Assembly (NCBI GenBank): GCA_019636385.1
Contig: JAHBXT010000007.1
Coordinates: 124,001-188,000 of the forward strand
Reading direction: 5' to 3'
DNA from: Pirellulaceae bacterium
GTDB lineage: Bacteria; Planctomycetota; Planctomycetia; Pirellulales; Pirellulaceae
Length of the DNA: 64,000 bases
Below, piece by piece: positions 9,871-18,032 of this stretch. How positions within the stretch are numbered: position 1 is the stretch's first letter; every line of letters begins with the position of its first letter. Below the pieces are notes generated by a model. It had not been told where the DNA came from. It saw only the letters and a program-made list of their open reading frames with translations, and did no database searches. A program made the translations under genes and the position numbers.

Positions 9871-11082
9871 TTATGAACTGGTGGCGATTTCTGTGATGGC
9901 TGCCAGCACCGCAGCTATATCGGCAGACGTTGTATGGTGCCCCAGGCTGATCCGCAAGGTGCCTCCGACTTCTTGGCTATTCAAGGCTGAATGAATCAGG
10001 GCGGCGCAGTGTAGTCCTGCGCGTACTTCGATTCCATAGTGGCTGTCCAAAACGGCCGCCAAGTCATGCACATCCCAGCCTTCAAGTTGCATACTTATCA
10101 GTGGCAACCGATCGACAATGGGCCTACCTGGGGCGGCGGACCAATCGTCTGCTGTGAAACCCAGCAATTTCACGCCGGGTATCTCTCGCAGTCCGCTGAC
10201 CAACCCTTGCATCATTTCCCGCCACTGCACCTGCCAACGGATGGGGGAATCTTGCGCTTGAATAAGCAACTCCTGAGCCGCTGCCGCCATGGAAATGATT
10301 CCCGGCAGATTGTGATTGCCAACTTCCACCGCATGCGGCCAAGCTGGCCGGTGATCGACGGACTGACTGTGCAGCCCCGTACCTCCCGTCATCAGCGGCC
10401 TTACCGAGGCCTGCAATTCAGGGCTCACGTACAACAAGCCTGTCCCAGCCAGTGCCTGTAAGCCCTTGTGTCCGGCTGACGCAAAGACGTCGATGCCCAT
10501 CGCCTGAACATCGATTGCCACATAACCCAATGTTTGAGAGCCATCAACCATCAGCCGGGCTCCAGAGTCGCGCGCCAAACGACTCCAGCCCGACAAGTCC
10601 TGTACAGCTCCAGTTACATTCGAACCATGCCCAATGATAAACCAGCGCGTGTGGCTGCGAACCAGCGAACGAGCCTGCTCTAGGCTGACTATTCCCCGCT
10701 CATCGCTATGCACGTACTCGACATCAATGCCTAGTTGCTGAGTCAATTGATGCAGCGGGCGCAATACGCTGTTGTGCTCGATCTGGGTCGTGATGACATG
10801 GTCTCCAGAATTGACCAAGCCCCATAAGGCGGCATTCACAGCGTGAGTACCAGAACTGCAAAAGGCGATGGAACCTGAATCGCTGGCACCGATCAGCTTG
10901 GATAAACTGCGACGAGCATCCGCCAGCCACTGTTCGGCCCGGCGCGCGCTGGCATACGATCCTCTGCCAGCCGTAGCGCCACAGCTGGTCATGAAGTCCC
11001 AAGCAGCATCCAGTACCGATTGTGGCTTTGGCCAACTGGTTGCGGCGTTGTCCAGGTAAATACGTTGCGGCATGGTTCTCAT
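9871..11082 (-). CDS. Cysteine desulfurase-like aminotransferase class V
   Basis: PLP enzymes of this class remove sulfur or selenium from cysteine derivatives. Visible landmarks in the 403 residues: N-terminal YLDNAATSWPKP, the His that stacks on PLP (H103 in TTQIEHNSV), Asp180 and Gln183 (MVDGSQTLGY), the Schiff-base Lys206 (SAGHKGLQA) and an active-site Cys359 in RAGLHCAALIHS. The RAG-C-A segment and length match the subgroup of cysteine-desulfurase family proteins related to SufS/CsdA rather than IscS. No suf or isc scaffold gene is adjacent. An ATG three codons in (11073) is an equally good start. The gene is divergent from der. Confidence 0.85.
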   Translation of the reverse strand: MRTMPQRIYLDNAATSWPKPQSVLDAAWDFMTSCGATAGRGSYASARRAEQWLADARRSLSKLIGASDSGSIAFCSSGTHAVNAALWGLVNSGDHVITTQIEHNSVLRPLHQLTQQLGIDVEYVHSDERGIVSLEQARSLVRSHTRWFIIGHGSNVTGAVQDLSGWSRLARDSGARLMVDGSQTLGYVAIDVQAMGIDVFASAGHKGLQALAGTGLLYVSPELQASVRPLMTGGTGLHSQSVDHRPAWPHAVEVGNHNLPGIISMAAAAQELLIQAQDSPIRWQVQWREMMQGLVSGLREIPGVKLLGFTADDWSAAPGRPIVDRLPLISMQLEGWDVHDLAAVLDSHYGIEVRAGLHCAALIHSALNSQEVGGTLRISLGHHTTSADIAAVLAAITEIATSS

Positions 11083-11256
11083 TCAGGCTGCGAGTTCTCG
11101 AGATTTTACCCAATCCACTGCATCCAACGAGTCGGGCTGCATAGCCAGCGGCTTGTTTTGCGTCTAAACTACGGGTTTTACGCCGCAGGCCGGGTGTTCT
11201 CCCACTCGACACGCGCTGGGCGACTACCGCTTGAGGACTACCCACGTCAATCTGTT

Positions 11257-12639
11257 ATGCCTGTTCCTCGCGTTGTTATCGTAGGCCGTCCCAATGTCGG
11301 CAAGAGTAGTATTTTCAACTGGTTAGACGGACGCAGGCTGGCGGTCGTGGACGATCAAGCCGGTGTTACTCGAGATCGACTGACCACCCTCATCGAGTAC
11401 GGCGACCGTTACTTCGAGCTGATGGATACCGGCGGGATGGGGATTCAAGATAGCGACAATCTGACCAAGGAAGTCGAAGAGCAGATTTCTACCGGAATCG
11501 ACGAAGCCGACTTGATCATGTTCGTAGTGGACGTTCGATCCGGTTTGGCATCGCTGGACGAACTGGTGGCTGAGCGACTGCGCAAGGTACAGAAACCTGT
11601 CTTGCTGTTGGCCAACAAAGCTGACCATGCCGGCCTGGATTCCCATGCAGTCGAATTTCATCGTCTGGGATGCGGCTGGCTGATCCCGGTCAGCACGCTG
11701 CAAAACCGTAACCGCGAGACATTGCTGGATGAAATCATTCAGCGACTGCCTGAAAAGCATCCCGACGAATCGGACATCACCGATCCTCGCATGAAGCTGG
11801 CGATCGTCGGTCGGCGCAATGTGGGCAAGAGCACATTCGTAAACAGCCTAGCAAAAGCTCAACGAATGATCGTCAGCGAAGTCCCCGGAACGACACGCGA
11901 CAGCGTGGATGTGCATTTCAATTTAGACGGGCACAAGTTCGTAGCCATCGATACGCCCGGTCTTCGTCGCAACAAGAGCATTCGTACCGACATTGACTTT
12001 TACGGCTTGCATCGCGCTCAGCGTAGCATCCGCCGGGCTGACGTAAGCCTGCTGTTCTTCGACTGCACCGAGTCAATTAGCAAAGTTGATAAGCAGCTTG
12101 CTCACTACATCGAACAGCAATTCAAACCCTGTATCTTTGTGGCAAACAAATGGGACTTGGCGGTTGACAAAGTACCGACTGAGCGCTGGGTCCGATATCT
12201 GCGGGAGAATTTTCCGTCAATGTCTTATTGCCCCATCGCCTTCATAACGGGGCAGACAGGCAAGAACATGAAGGCCCTGCTGAATCACGCGCAGATGCTG
12301 TACAAGCAAACTCAAACTCGGGTGTCAACAGCGCAGATCAACAAGCTTCTGAAAGCGGCCACCACCCAGCAACAGCCGCCACTGTATATGAATCGGCGTC
12401 CCAAAATCTATTTTGGCTCGCAGATCGCTACAACTCCGCCAACAATAATTCTCATGTGCAATCAGCCGCTGGGCTTTCCACCTAGTTACCGCCGGTACTT
12501 GATCAACGTCTTTCGCGAGCATCTACCGTTCGGCGAAGTGCCCATCAAGCTGTATTTACAAAAGCGTGATAGTGAAGGCGGTGGCAGCGGTAGAGGTAGT
12601 GGAGATCACGATCGCTCTGAACCGTCCGACGACGACTAG
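11257..12639 (+). CDS. der: Ribosome biogenesis GTPase Der
   Basis: Der (EngA) is a double-GTPase required for 50S ribosomal subunit maturation. The first G domain opens with VVIVGRPNVGKSSIFN (residues 7-22), switch II DTGGMG and NKAD. The second has IVGRRNVGKSTF, DTPGLR and NKWD. A KH-like C-terminal domain includes NRRPKIYFGSQIATTPPTI. A start at MPVPRVV gives 460 residues, the normal family length; an in-frame ATG much further upstream would add about 79 residues with no family resemblance and would overlap the divergent gene, so it was not used. The last 20 residues are Gly/Ser/Asp-rich and probably disordered. Confidence 0.96.
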   Translation: MPVPRVVIVGRPNVGKSSIFNWLDGRRLAVVDDQAGVTRDRLTTLIEYGDRYFELMDTGGMGIQDSDNLTKEVEEQISTGIDEADLIMFVVDVRSGLASLDELVAERLRKVQKPVLLLANKADHAGLDSHAVEFHRLGCGWLIPVSTLQNRNRETLLDEIIQRLPEKHPDESDITDPRMKLAIVGRRNVGKSTFVNSLAKAQRMIVSEVPGTTRDSVDVHFNLDGHKFVAIDTPGLRRNKSIRTDIDFYGLHRAQRSIRRADVSLLFFDCTESISKVDKQLAHYIEQQFKPCIFVANKWDLAVDKVPTERWVRYLRENFPSMSYCPIAFITGQTGKNMKALLNHAQMLYKQTQTRVSTAQINKLLKAATTQQQPPLYMNRRPKIYFGSQIATTPPTIILMCNQPLGFPPSYRRYLINVFREHLPFGEVPIKLYLQKRDSEGGGSGRGSGDHDRSEPSDDD

Positions 12640-12657
12640 GACTCATTGGGAAGCTGC

Positions 12658-12663
12658 TATAAT
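12658..12663 (+). promoter_or_regulatory. Candidate -10 box for the penicillin-acylase gene
   Basis: A perfect TATAAT lies 48 nt before the downstream ATG, in the 71-nt gap after der. No convincing -35 hexamer is visible at 16-18 nt, so this is a weak promoter call. Confidence 0.3.
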
Positions 12664-12710
12664 GTGCGCCGACCAGTCCGCCTGTAAACCTTGAAGAGAG
12701 CCTGTGAAAC

Positions 12711-14852
12711 ATGAGCCAATATTCAAAAATGTGCCGAACGATGTGTTGCGTGTTGGCCGCCATGTCATGTGTCCATAATTCCGTGAATTGTCTGTGGGCT
12801 CAAGAAGCAACTCTGTATCGCGACACATGGGGCGTACCGCATGTCTACTCGGAAAGCGAAGCCGCCGCCATGTACGCTCTGGGTTATGCCCAGGCTGAAG
12901 ACCGACTGGCAGATATCTATTTGGCCATTCGTACCGCCATCGGGCGCATGGCCGAGGTCACGGGTAAGTCGATGGTAGATCAAGACTACATGATGCGGCT
13001 GGTAGGAAACGATAGTATCCATGAAGCATTTTTGGAGCAGGCATCAGACGCCATGAAGGCTAATTTGAATGCCTTTGTGGCGGGTATTCAGTCCTACATC
13101 GACCAGCATCCTGGCGAGGCGGCTGATGTGGCCATCGACATCCAACCGTGGCATCCATTGGCTGTCGGACGCGCCATGATCCTTCGTTGGCCCATCGGCA
13201 CTGTCATGGACGATCTAAAACGTGGCAAAGACCCGGTCAAGCCAGGTATGGGTTCTAATCAATGGGCGGTTTCCCCATCCCGTTCTGCCGATGGTTCAGC
13301 CATTCTAATGTCGGACCCGCATTTGACCTGGGAAGGCTTGGCGGTGCTTTACGAAGCCCGATTTCACGGTGGCGATCTGCACATGAACGGTTACTACTTG
13401 ATCGGTTCACCCATGATGGGCATCGGCCACAATCAACATGTTGGTTGGGCGTTGACCACTGGCGGTCCCGACACATCGGATATCTACCGGATCAAATTCC
13501 GCTTGGTGCCGCAGCCCCAGTACCTGTACGACGACCAGTGGAAGCCGATCACCATGAAGACCTTTAAAATCCCCGTCAAAGATGGACCACCGGTGACTCG
13601 CCCGGCCTTCTACACGCATCTTGGTCCAGTTGTTAGTGAGCCCGACATGGCCGCAGGCACCGCTTTTGTCGGCGCGTCGCCCTACTTCGAGCAAACCGGT
13701 CTGTATCAGCAGTTTTATGACATGGCGAGAGTCCGTGACGTGCATGAGTTCAACCAGGTCCTGTCGGCTCATCAATACAACGAGCAAAACGTGATGTCTG
13801 CCGACGTCTTGGGTAATATTTCCTACGTCCGCAACGGTGCCACGCCAATTCGACCGGCAGGCTACGATTGGTCGCGGCCCGTGGATGGTACGACCAGTGC
13901 TACAGCCTGGAAGGGCATTCATCCCCAATCCGATTTGGTGCATATCATAAACCCGCCTCAAGGCTACATGCAGAATTGCAACATTAGTCCTCAATTCATG
14001 ATGGTCGATTCGCCGATGCACCCGGACAAATATCCGCCCTATATTTACAACGTCAGTTGGGACTTGAATAATCCTCGCGGCAAGCGAACGGTGGATTTGT
14101 TGCACCACGATGCCTCGATCACAGTTGAAGACGCTCAGAATATCACTTTGGACGTCTACGATATATTGGCCCACCGTTGGCAGTTGGAACTAAAAGCTGC
14201 TCTGTCCGAATGCGGCCAGGACTTTCAGTCCGACTCCGAATTCCAAGCGGCTGTGGCAGCGCTCCTCGCTTGGGATGGACACTATACACCGGAAGCCACC
14301 GCCTCTGTGTTATACAAATTCTGGCGGTTGAAGTGCGGCGAACAAATCGACCTTTCGCCGCTAGGACAGGAACAAGCTCTACCCACTGAGTCTCGAAAAC
14401 AAGCGCTGTCGCTGTTAAAACTAACCATCAATCAACTCAAAGAACAATATGGTCGCTGGGATATTCCATGGGGGCAGGTGCATGTAGTGGGTCGAGGCGG
14501 CCAGTACTTCCCAGTTGGCGGAGCTGATTACAGTGCAGGCGACAAGGAAGCCAATTTCTCCGAGACTCTGTTCGATGTGCGTTCCGAGCCCGATAAGCTA
14601 CAACCTGGACGCTTTATCGCCAACAGTGGATCGATGGCGATGATCACTATGTTCTTCGACAAGAATGGTGTTCGCTCGTACACTTGTACACCGTGGGGGC
14701 AATCCGCGCACGAGAATTCGCCGCACTACATGGATCAAGGCGAACACTTATACTCTAAGCGCAAGATGAAGCCCACTTGGTGGAACAAGGCTGATTTGCT
14801 GGAACACGTGGAGTCCACCAAGACGTTTCAGCTACCTACCAGTGCGAAGTAA
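12711..14852 (+). CDS. Penicillin acylase family protein (Ntn hydrolase), exported
   Basis: This family consists of autocatalytically processed amidases acting on N-acyl amides such as penicillins, acyl-homoserine lactones or cyclic lipopeptides. The 713-residue precursor has a hydrophobic N-terminal export signal (about residues 10-30) and an alpha-subunit region (TWGVPHVYSESEAAAMYALG, then YAQAEDRLADIYLAIR). The processing site is G181-S182, where Ser182 (GSNQWAVSPSRS) would become the N-terminal nucleophile of the beta subunit. The beta-chain motif SDPHLTWE follows. An ASN-type oxyanion residue is plausible in the later region but was not pinned down. Substrate cannot be told; aculeacin-type and quorum-quenching acylases share this layout. 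The next gene starts 9 nt after the stop. Confidence 0.88.
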   Translation: MSQYSKMCRTMCCVLAAMSCVHNSVNCLWAQEATLYRDTWGVPHVYSESEAAAMYALGYAQAEDRLADIYLAIRTAIGRMAEVTGKSMVDQDYMMRLVGNDSIHEAFLEQASDAMKANLNAFVAGIQSYIDQHPGEAADVAIDIQPWHPLAVGRAMILRWPIGTVMDDLKRGKDPVKPGMGSNQWAVSPSRSADGSAILMSDPHLTWEGLAVLYEARFHGGDLHMNGYYLIGSPMMGIGHNQHVGWALTTGGPDTSDIYRIKFRLVPQPQYLYDDQWKPITMKTFKIPVKDGPPVTRPAFYTHLGPVVSEPDMAAGTAFVGASPYFEQTGLYQQFYDMARVRDVHEFNQVLSAHQYNEQNVMSADVLGNISYVRNGATPIRPAGYDWSRPVDGTTSATAWKGIHPQSDLVHIINPPQGYMQNCNISPQFMMVDSPMHPDKYPPYIYNVSWDLNNPRGKRTVDLLHHDASITVEDAQNITLDVYDILAHRWQLELKAALSECGQDFQSDSEFQAAVAALLAWDGHYTPEATASVLYKFWRLKCGEQIDLSPLGQEQALPTESRKQALSLLKLTINQLKEQYGRWDIPWGQVHVVGRGGQYFPVGGADYSAGDKEANFSETLFDVRSEPDKLQPGRFIANSGSMAMITMFFDKNGVRSYTCTPWGQSAHENSPHYMDQGEHLYSKRKMKPTWWNKADLLEHVESTKTFQLPTSAK

Positions 14853-14861
14853 CCGAGTCCC

Positions 14862-15449
14862 ATGCCTGCCAAGAAAATTCTGTTTATCGTCGGCGATTTC
14901 GTAGAAGACTACGAGATCATGGTGCCGTTTCAGATGCTGCTGATGGTTGGCCATCAGTGTGATGTCGTCTGTCCTGACAAGCGTCCGGGGGATTGGGTGG
15001 CAACTGCCATTCACGATTTCGAGGGGCATCAGACCTACACCGAAAAACCGGGGCATCGCTTCGGGCTGAACGCCGACTTCGCAGAAGTTCAGCCTGAACG
15101 GTACGATGCGCTGGTAATTCCCGGAGGTCGCGCGCCAGAATATCTACGGCTCAATCAACGCGTGCTTGAACTCGTCCGCCACTTTAGCCAAGCGGACAAA
15201 CCCATCGCTGCAATTTGCCATGGAGCCCAGATTTTGGCGGCGGCCGGAGTGCTCGTCGGCAAACAGTGCAGTTGCTATCCGGCAGTTGGTCCAGAAGTCA
15301 CCGCAAGTGGAGGAACGTATGTTGCAGCTTCTTCCAGTCTGGATAGCGCGCACACCGATGGCAACTTTGTTACAGCCCCCGCCTGGCCGGCGCATCCCGC
15401 CTGGATGCGGCAGTTCTTAGCATTGTTAGGCTCAACCATCAAAGCCTAA
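14862..15449 (+). CDS. DJ-1/PfpI family protein
   Basis: This is a 195-residue class I glutamine-amidotransferase-like protein. Landmarks are the first strand and acidic residue (ILFIVGDFVEDYE, Glu15), the IPGGRAPEYL turn and the nucleophile elbow AAICHGAQIL with Cys119-His120. Members act as glyoxalases, deglycases, proteases or chaperones, and the specific activity is not predictable here. Nine bases separate it from the penicillin-acylase gene, so they probably share a transcript. It is about the usual length of PfpI-like proteins, with a slightly longer C-terminal segment. Confidence 0.9.
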   Translation: MPAKKILFIVGDFVEDYEIMVPFQMLLMVGHQCDVVCPDKRPGDWVATAIHDFEGHQTYTEKPGHRFGLNADFAEVQPERYDALVIPGGRAPEYLRLNQRVLELVRHFSQADKPIAAICHGAQILAAAGVLVGKQCSCYPAVGPEVTASGGTYVAASSSLDSAHTDGNFVTAPAWPAHPAWMRQFLALLGSTIKA

Positions 15450-15516
15450 CTCTGCGCCTCAACTCAGGTCCATAGGCGATTGGCTCGCCAGTAATGCGAC
15501 GCCGCTGTCTACCGAC

Positions 15517-16992
15517 TCACTTTTTCGCCCGGTAGGCCGCATACTCTTGAGCCGTGATAAGACCGTCGCGATCTGTGTCGGCGGCGTCGGGTTTGACGAG
15601 CATCTTTTCCCACTCGTCTTTGGACAGCATGCCATCGCCATTTTTGTCGTACTTGGCGATCTGTCGCTTAGACCATTCAAGTTCGGCATCACCTACTTTG
15701 GCGACCGCCCCGGTATCGGAACGACTGCTAGCGCTTTTGGCACTGGTTGACTGCGAAGTAGTCGAGGAGCGTGACTGACCGGAAGATGCCGCCCCCGCCC
15801 CAGCTCGCACACCCGCCAGTGCCTCGCGAGCGGTAATGACGCCGTCGCCGTTCAGATCCCACTGTTGAAATTCCAGCAACTTCTGTTCTGTGACCTGTTC
15901 TGCGAACTCATTCAAAAAAATCTGCCCATCACCGTCGCGGTCGCTGGCATGAAAAAAGTCGGGCAGGTCTTTGATCTCTGCCGCTGAACTACTAATTCGA
16001 TAGCTCTTGGCACTTCCAAAGCGCTCTTCGGGTTTCTTTGCGTCACCGCTGCCAGAGGAACCGCTTGACTTGCCTCCACCGCGATCAGTGGACTCACCGC
16101 CGCGCGACCAACCGCTTGAACTGCCTCCGCCCCATGCACCGCCCCCCGCTGCCGACGAACCCTGACTGGCCGTCGAATCAGATTGTCGCTGCCGGCGCTC
16201 AGCTTGGCGAATTGCCAGTTCGTCGATGGACAGCTTGCCATCGCGATTGCGGTCAAACTGCATGGGATCGTCCGACCAGCGTCCGGCAGCGATTTCGTCT
16301 GGAGTTAGCGATCCATCATTGTTGCGATCGTAGCGCCGCATTCGGTCTTCGGCCTCAGCGCGATCGCGATCTGTCACGGTCACATCGGACGACTTGCTGC
16401 CCGCAACTCCAAATCCGGGAACGGTCGGTGGGGTGCTAGCTAGCCGAAAATCCGGCACCAACAACTCGGGGCCGCTGCTCGATGAACCGCCTGAAGATTC
16501 CTCGGAGGAGTCACCGGAGGGACTTGGACCGCCGCCCATCATACCGCTGCGCATGCGTTCGACTTCGCCAGTGATTACGTCGATTGGAATGGGCTTGCTG
16601 AGGTCGATGCGCGGGTTGTTTTGAGCCATCCGTTGTAGGAAGAAGCCGGCAGGTCCAGGAATTTCGTCGGGGTCAATCATGTTGTTGCCATTGCGATCGA
16701 AGCGGCGAATCATATCCACCATCCCGCCGCCGCCCATGAAACCACCGAAGCCGCCCCCGCCGCCAAAGCCGCCACCGCCAAACATACCCCCCCCAGGCGG
16801 CATGCCTCCACCCCAACGCGATCCGCCTCCGCGGTCTCCAGACGATGCACGATCGTCACGACCACTGCTGCGACTTCTGTCTCCCCGGTCCGATCGCCGT
16901 CCTTCATCCCTGCCATTGGTCGAGGAAGATTGAGCGACTGCGCTACCCGAGATCATCCAGAAAACTGCCAAAAAAAGAATTGTCCACCGCAT
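15517..16992 (-). CDS. Secreted EF-hand protein with seven calcium-binding loops
   Basis: The 491-residue protein has a signal peptide (hydrophobic residues 4-18, cleavage near AVA-Q21). Seven canonical 12-residue EF-hand loops can be read, starting at about residues 99, 222, 247, 351, 379, 449 and 472 (for example DRNGNNMIDPDE, DKNGDGMLSKDE). Between them are Gly/Met-rich (60-92) and Ser/Gly-rich (270-320) linkers that look disordered. Calcium binding in the periplasm or outside the cell is the likely property; partner and role are unknown. EF-hand and Gly-rich secreted proteins are frequent in planctomycetes. The reverse strand shows Pro-rich open frames that are shadows of these Gly repeats. 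Confidence 0.88.
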   Translation of the reverse strand: MRWTILFLAVFWMISGSAVAQSSSTNGRDEGRRSDRGDRSRSSGRDDRASSGDRGGGSRWGGGMPPGGGMFGGGGFGGGGGFGGFMGGGGMVDMIRRFDRNGNNMIDPDEIPGPAGFFLQRMAQNNPRIDLSKPIPIDVITGEVERMRSGMMGGGPSPSGDSSEESSGGSSSSGPELLVPDFRLASTPPTVPGFGVAGSKSSDVTVTDRDRAEAEDRMRRYDRNNDGSLTPDEIAAGRWSDDPMQFDRNRDGKLSIDELAIRQAERRQRQSDSTASQGSSAAGGGAWGGGSSSGWSRGGESTDRGGGKSSGSSGSGDAKKPEERFGSAKSYRISSSAAEIKDLPDFFHASDRDGDGQIFLNEFAEQVTEQKLLEFQQWDLNGDGVITAREALAGVRAGAGAASSGQSRSSTTSQSTSAKSASSRSDTGAVAKVGDAELEWSKRQIAKYDKNGDGMLSKDEWEKMLVKPDAADTDRDGLITAQEYAAYRAKK

Positions 16993-17143
16993 CGACAGAT
17001 TCCCACCTCAATCTTAGACCGCACTGTCAGCCGGCGCTTGGATGTAGCCCGCCGGATGAGCCCCCAGGGGACGCCAAAAAGCGGGCATTAAACCATCCAC
17101 AACCGCCACCGCCGGGATAGCGAATCCGGCGGACCCAAAGCCT

Positions 17144-17172
17144 ATTATACTCAACCGAATCAAACCACCCAA
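17144..17172 (-). promoter_or_regulatory. Candidate sigma-70 promoter for the EF-hand gene
   Basis: On the minus strand a perfect TATAAT (17149-17144) is preceded at 17 nt by TTGGGT (17172-17167). It would give a 5' leader of about 145 nt before the EF-hand start. The rest of the 320-nt gap (16993-17312) holds no gene; its right part must contain the promoter of the tRNA gene on the other strand. Confidence 0.4.
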
Positions 17173-17312
17173 TCTTAACCCTCGCGTTATCAACATGTTC
17201 CGCCGGGCCACCGGTAAACACCAACGGGGCTTGCGACTTTTGGCAGTTTGTTTAACATCCTGGCTGGGCTGGGGCGAACAGCATACTACGTCCCAAATAG
17301 CCCACTCCACCC

Positions 17313-17386
17313 GCCTCCGTAGCTCAGTTGGTTAGAGCAGCTGACTCTTAATCAGCGGGTCCAAGGTTCGAGTCCTTGCGGGGGTA
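17313..17386 (+). tRNA. tRNA-Lys (CTT anticodon)
   Basis: A full cloverleaf is visible. The acceptor GCCTCCG pairs with CGGGGGT (G1-U72 and U4-G69 are wobble pairs). The D-arm begins GCTC with AGTTGGTTA. The anticodon stem GCTGA/TCAGC encloses loop CTCTTAA (anticodon CTT, reading AAG lysine codons). The T-arm is CAAGG/CCTTG around TTCGAGT, and the discriminator is A73. CCA is not encoded (TCA follows). It marks the left edge of a region with a decayed restriction gene and a defence system. Confidence 0.95.
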
Positions 17387-17387
17387 T

Positions 17388-17435
17388 CAAGGGCCATCGT
17401 AGAACCCTGAAGTTTTGCGGTGGCCCTTGTTTTTT
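17388..17435 (+). terminator. Rho-independent terminator after tRNA-Lys
   Basis: A 9-bp perfect stem, CAAGGGCCA (17388-17396) with TGGCCCTTG (17421-17429), is followed immediately by TTTTTT. The 24-nt loop is large. The position directly after the tRNA fits transcription termination. Confidence 0.75.
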
Positions 17436-17576
17436 CTGGATTTTCGGGAAGTGGCTTCCCCCGCCCGGATGTGATCTCCAGGAAAAGCTGTCCCACCTGT
17501 TGCCCCCGCCCTGTCAGCCTGCCGTAGTGAGGTGGTACCGATAGTCCGGTTTGACCACTTTGATTCTTGGCGCGAA

Positions 17577-17821
17577 TCAGTGGTCGAGCTGACCATCCTT
17601 GCCTTTAGGAACTGCCACGTTTCCCAGCGGCAGGGCTTGTCCGGAATGCAGCTGTATTTCCTTCCTACGGCGCAGCCTCGAACGGCTTGTCGGCTTCCAG
17701 ACCGTCCAGGTACTTCAGGAAAAGCAGCCAGGACGATTGCTCGGTATAATCAAGTTCCGTGGTGCAGCCCGCTTGTTTCTGTAGTACATCGTTGATGTTG
17801 CAGAAGGCTTGTTTCGAACAT
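17577..17821 (-). pseudogene. Remnant of a type I restriction-modification methylase (HsdM N-terminus), frameshifted
   Basis: Reading the minus strand from an ATG at 17821 gives MFET. After a shift of frame it gives AFCNINDVLQKQAGC and then TTELDYTEQSSWLLFLKYL, closely matching the N-terminus of a well-known HsdM subgroup. That frame ends at a TAG. The next frame continues with KYSCIPDKPCRWETW, and a third gives PKGKDGQLDH before TGA, again in HsdM order. At least three frame changes or stops are needed, and the methylase motifs that should follow are absent, so the gene is dead and truncated. It shows that a restriction system once occupied this tRNA-adjacent site. The remaining parts of the gap (17436-17576 and 17822-18032) show nothing recognisable apart from presumed jetA leader sequence. 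Confidence 0.75.
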
Positions 17822-18032
17822 GAAGGCTACATGTTGGAAATGGGACCAAGAACAGCAATGGTTCAGCAGCGAATATTGCAAATCATCATCAAATCCTTAG
17901 GTTCAGCGGTCATCGACAAAGCCACGGGACTGATGGGGAGAATGGAAAGCATGAAATCCATTCTTCGCATAGATCGCCTTCCTCCCATCCTTTCTGCGTA
18001 TTTTGGATTGTTGGCGAACTACAATAGTCGGC

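Noticed and set aside
11020..11256. N-terminal extension of Der from an upstream start
   Set aside because: The added residues show no family resemblance and would overlap the divergent cysteine-desulfurase-like gene.
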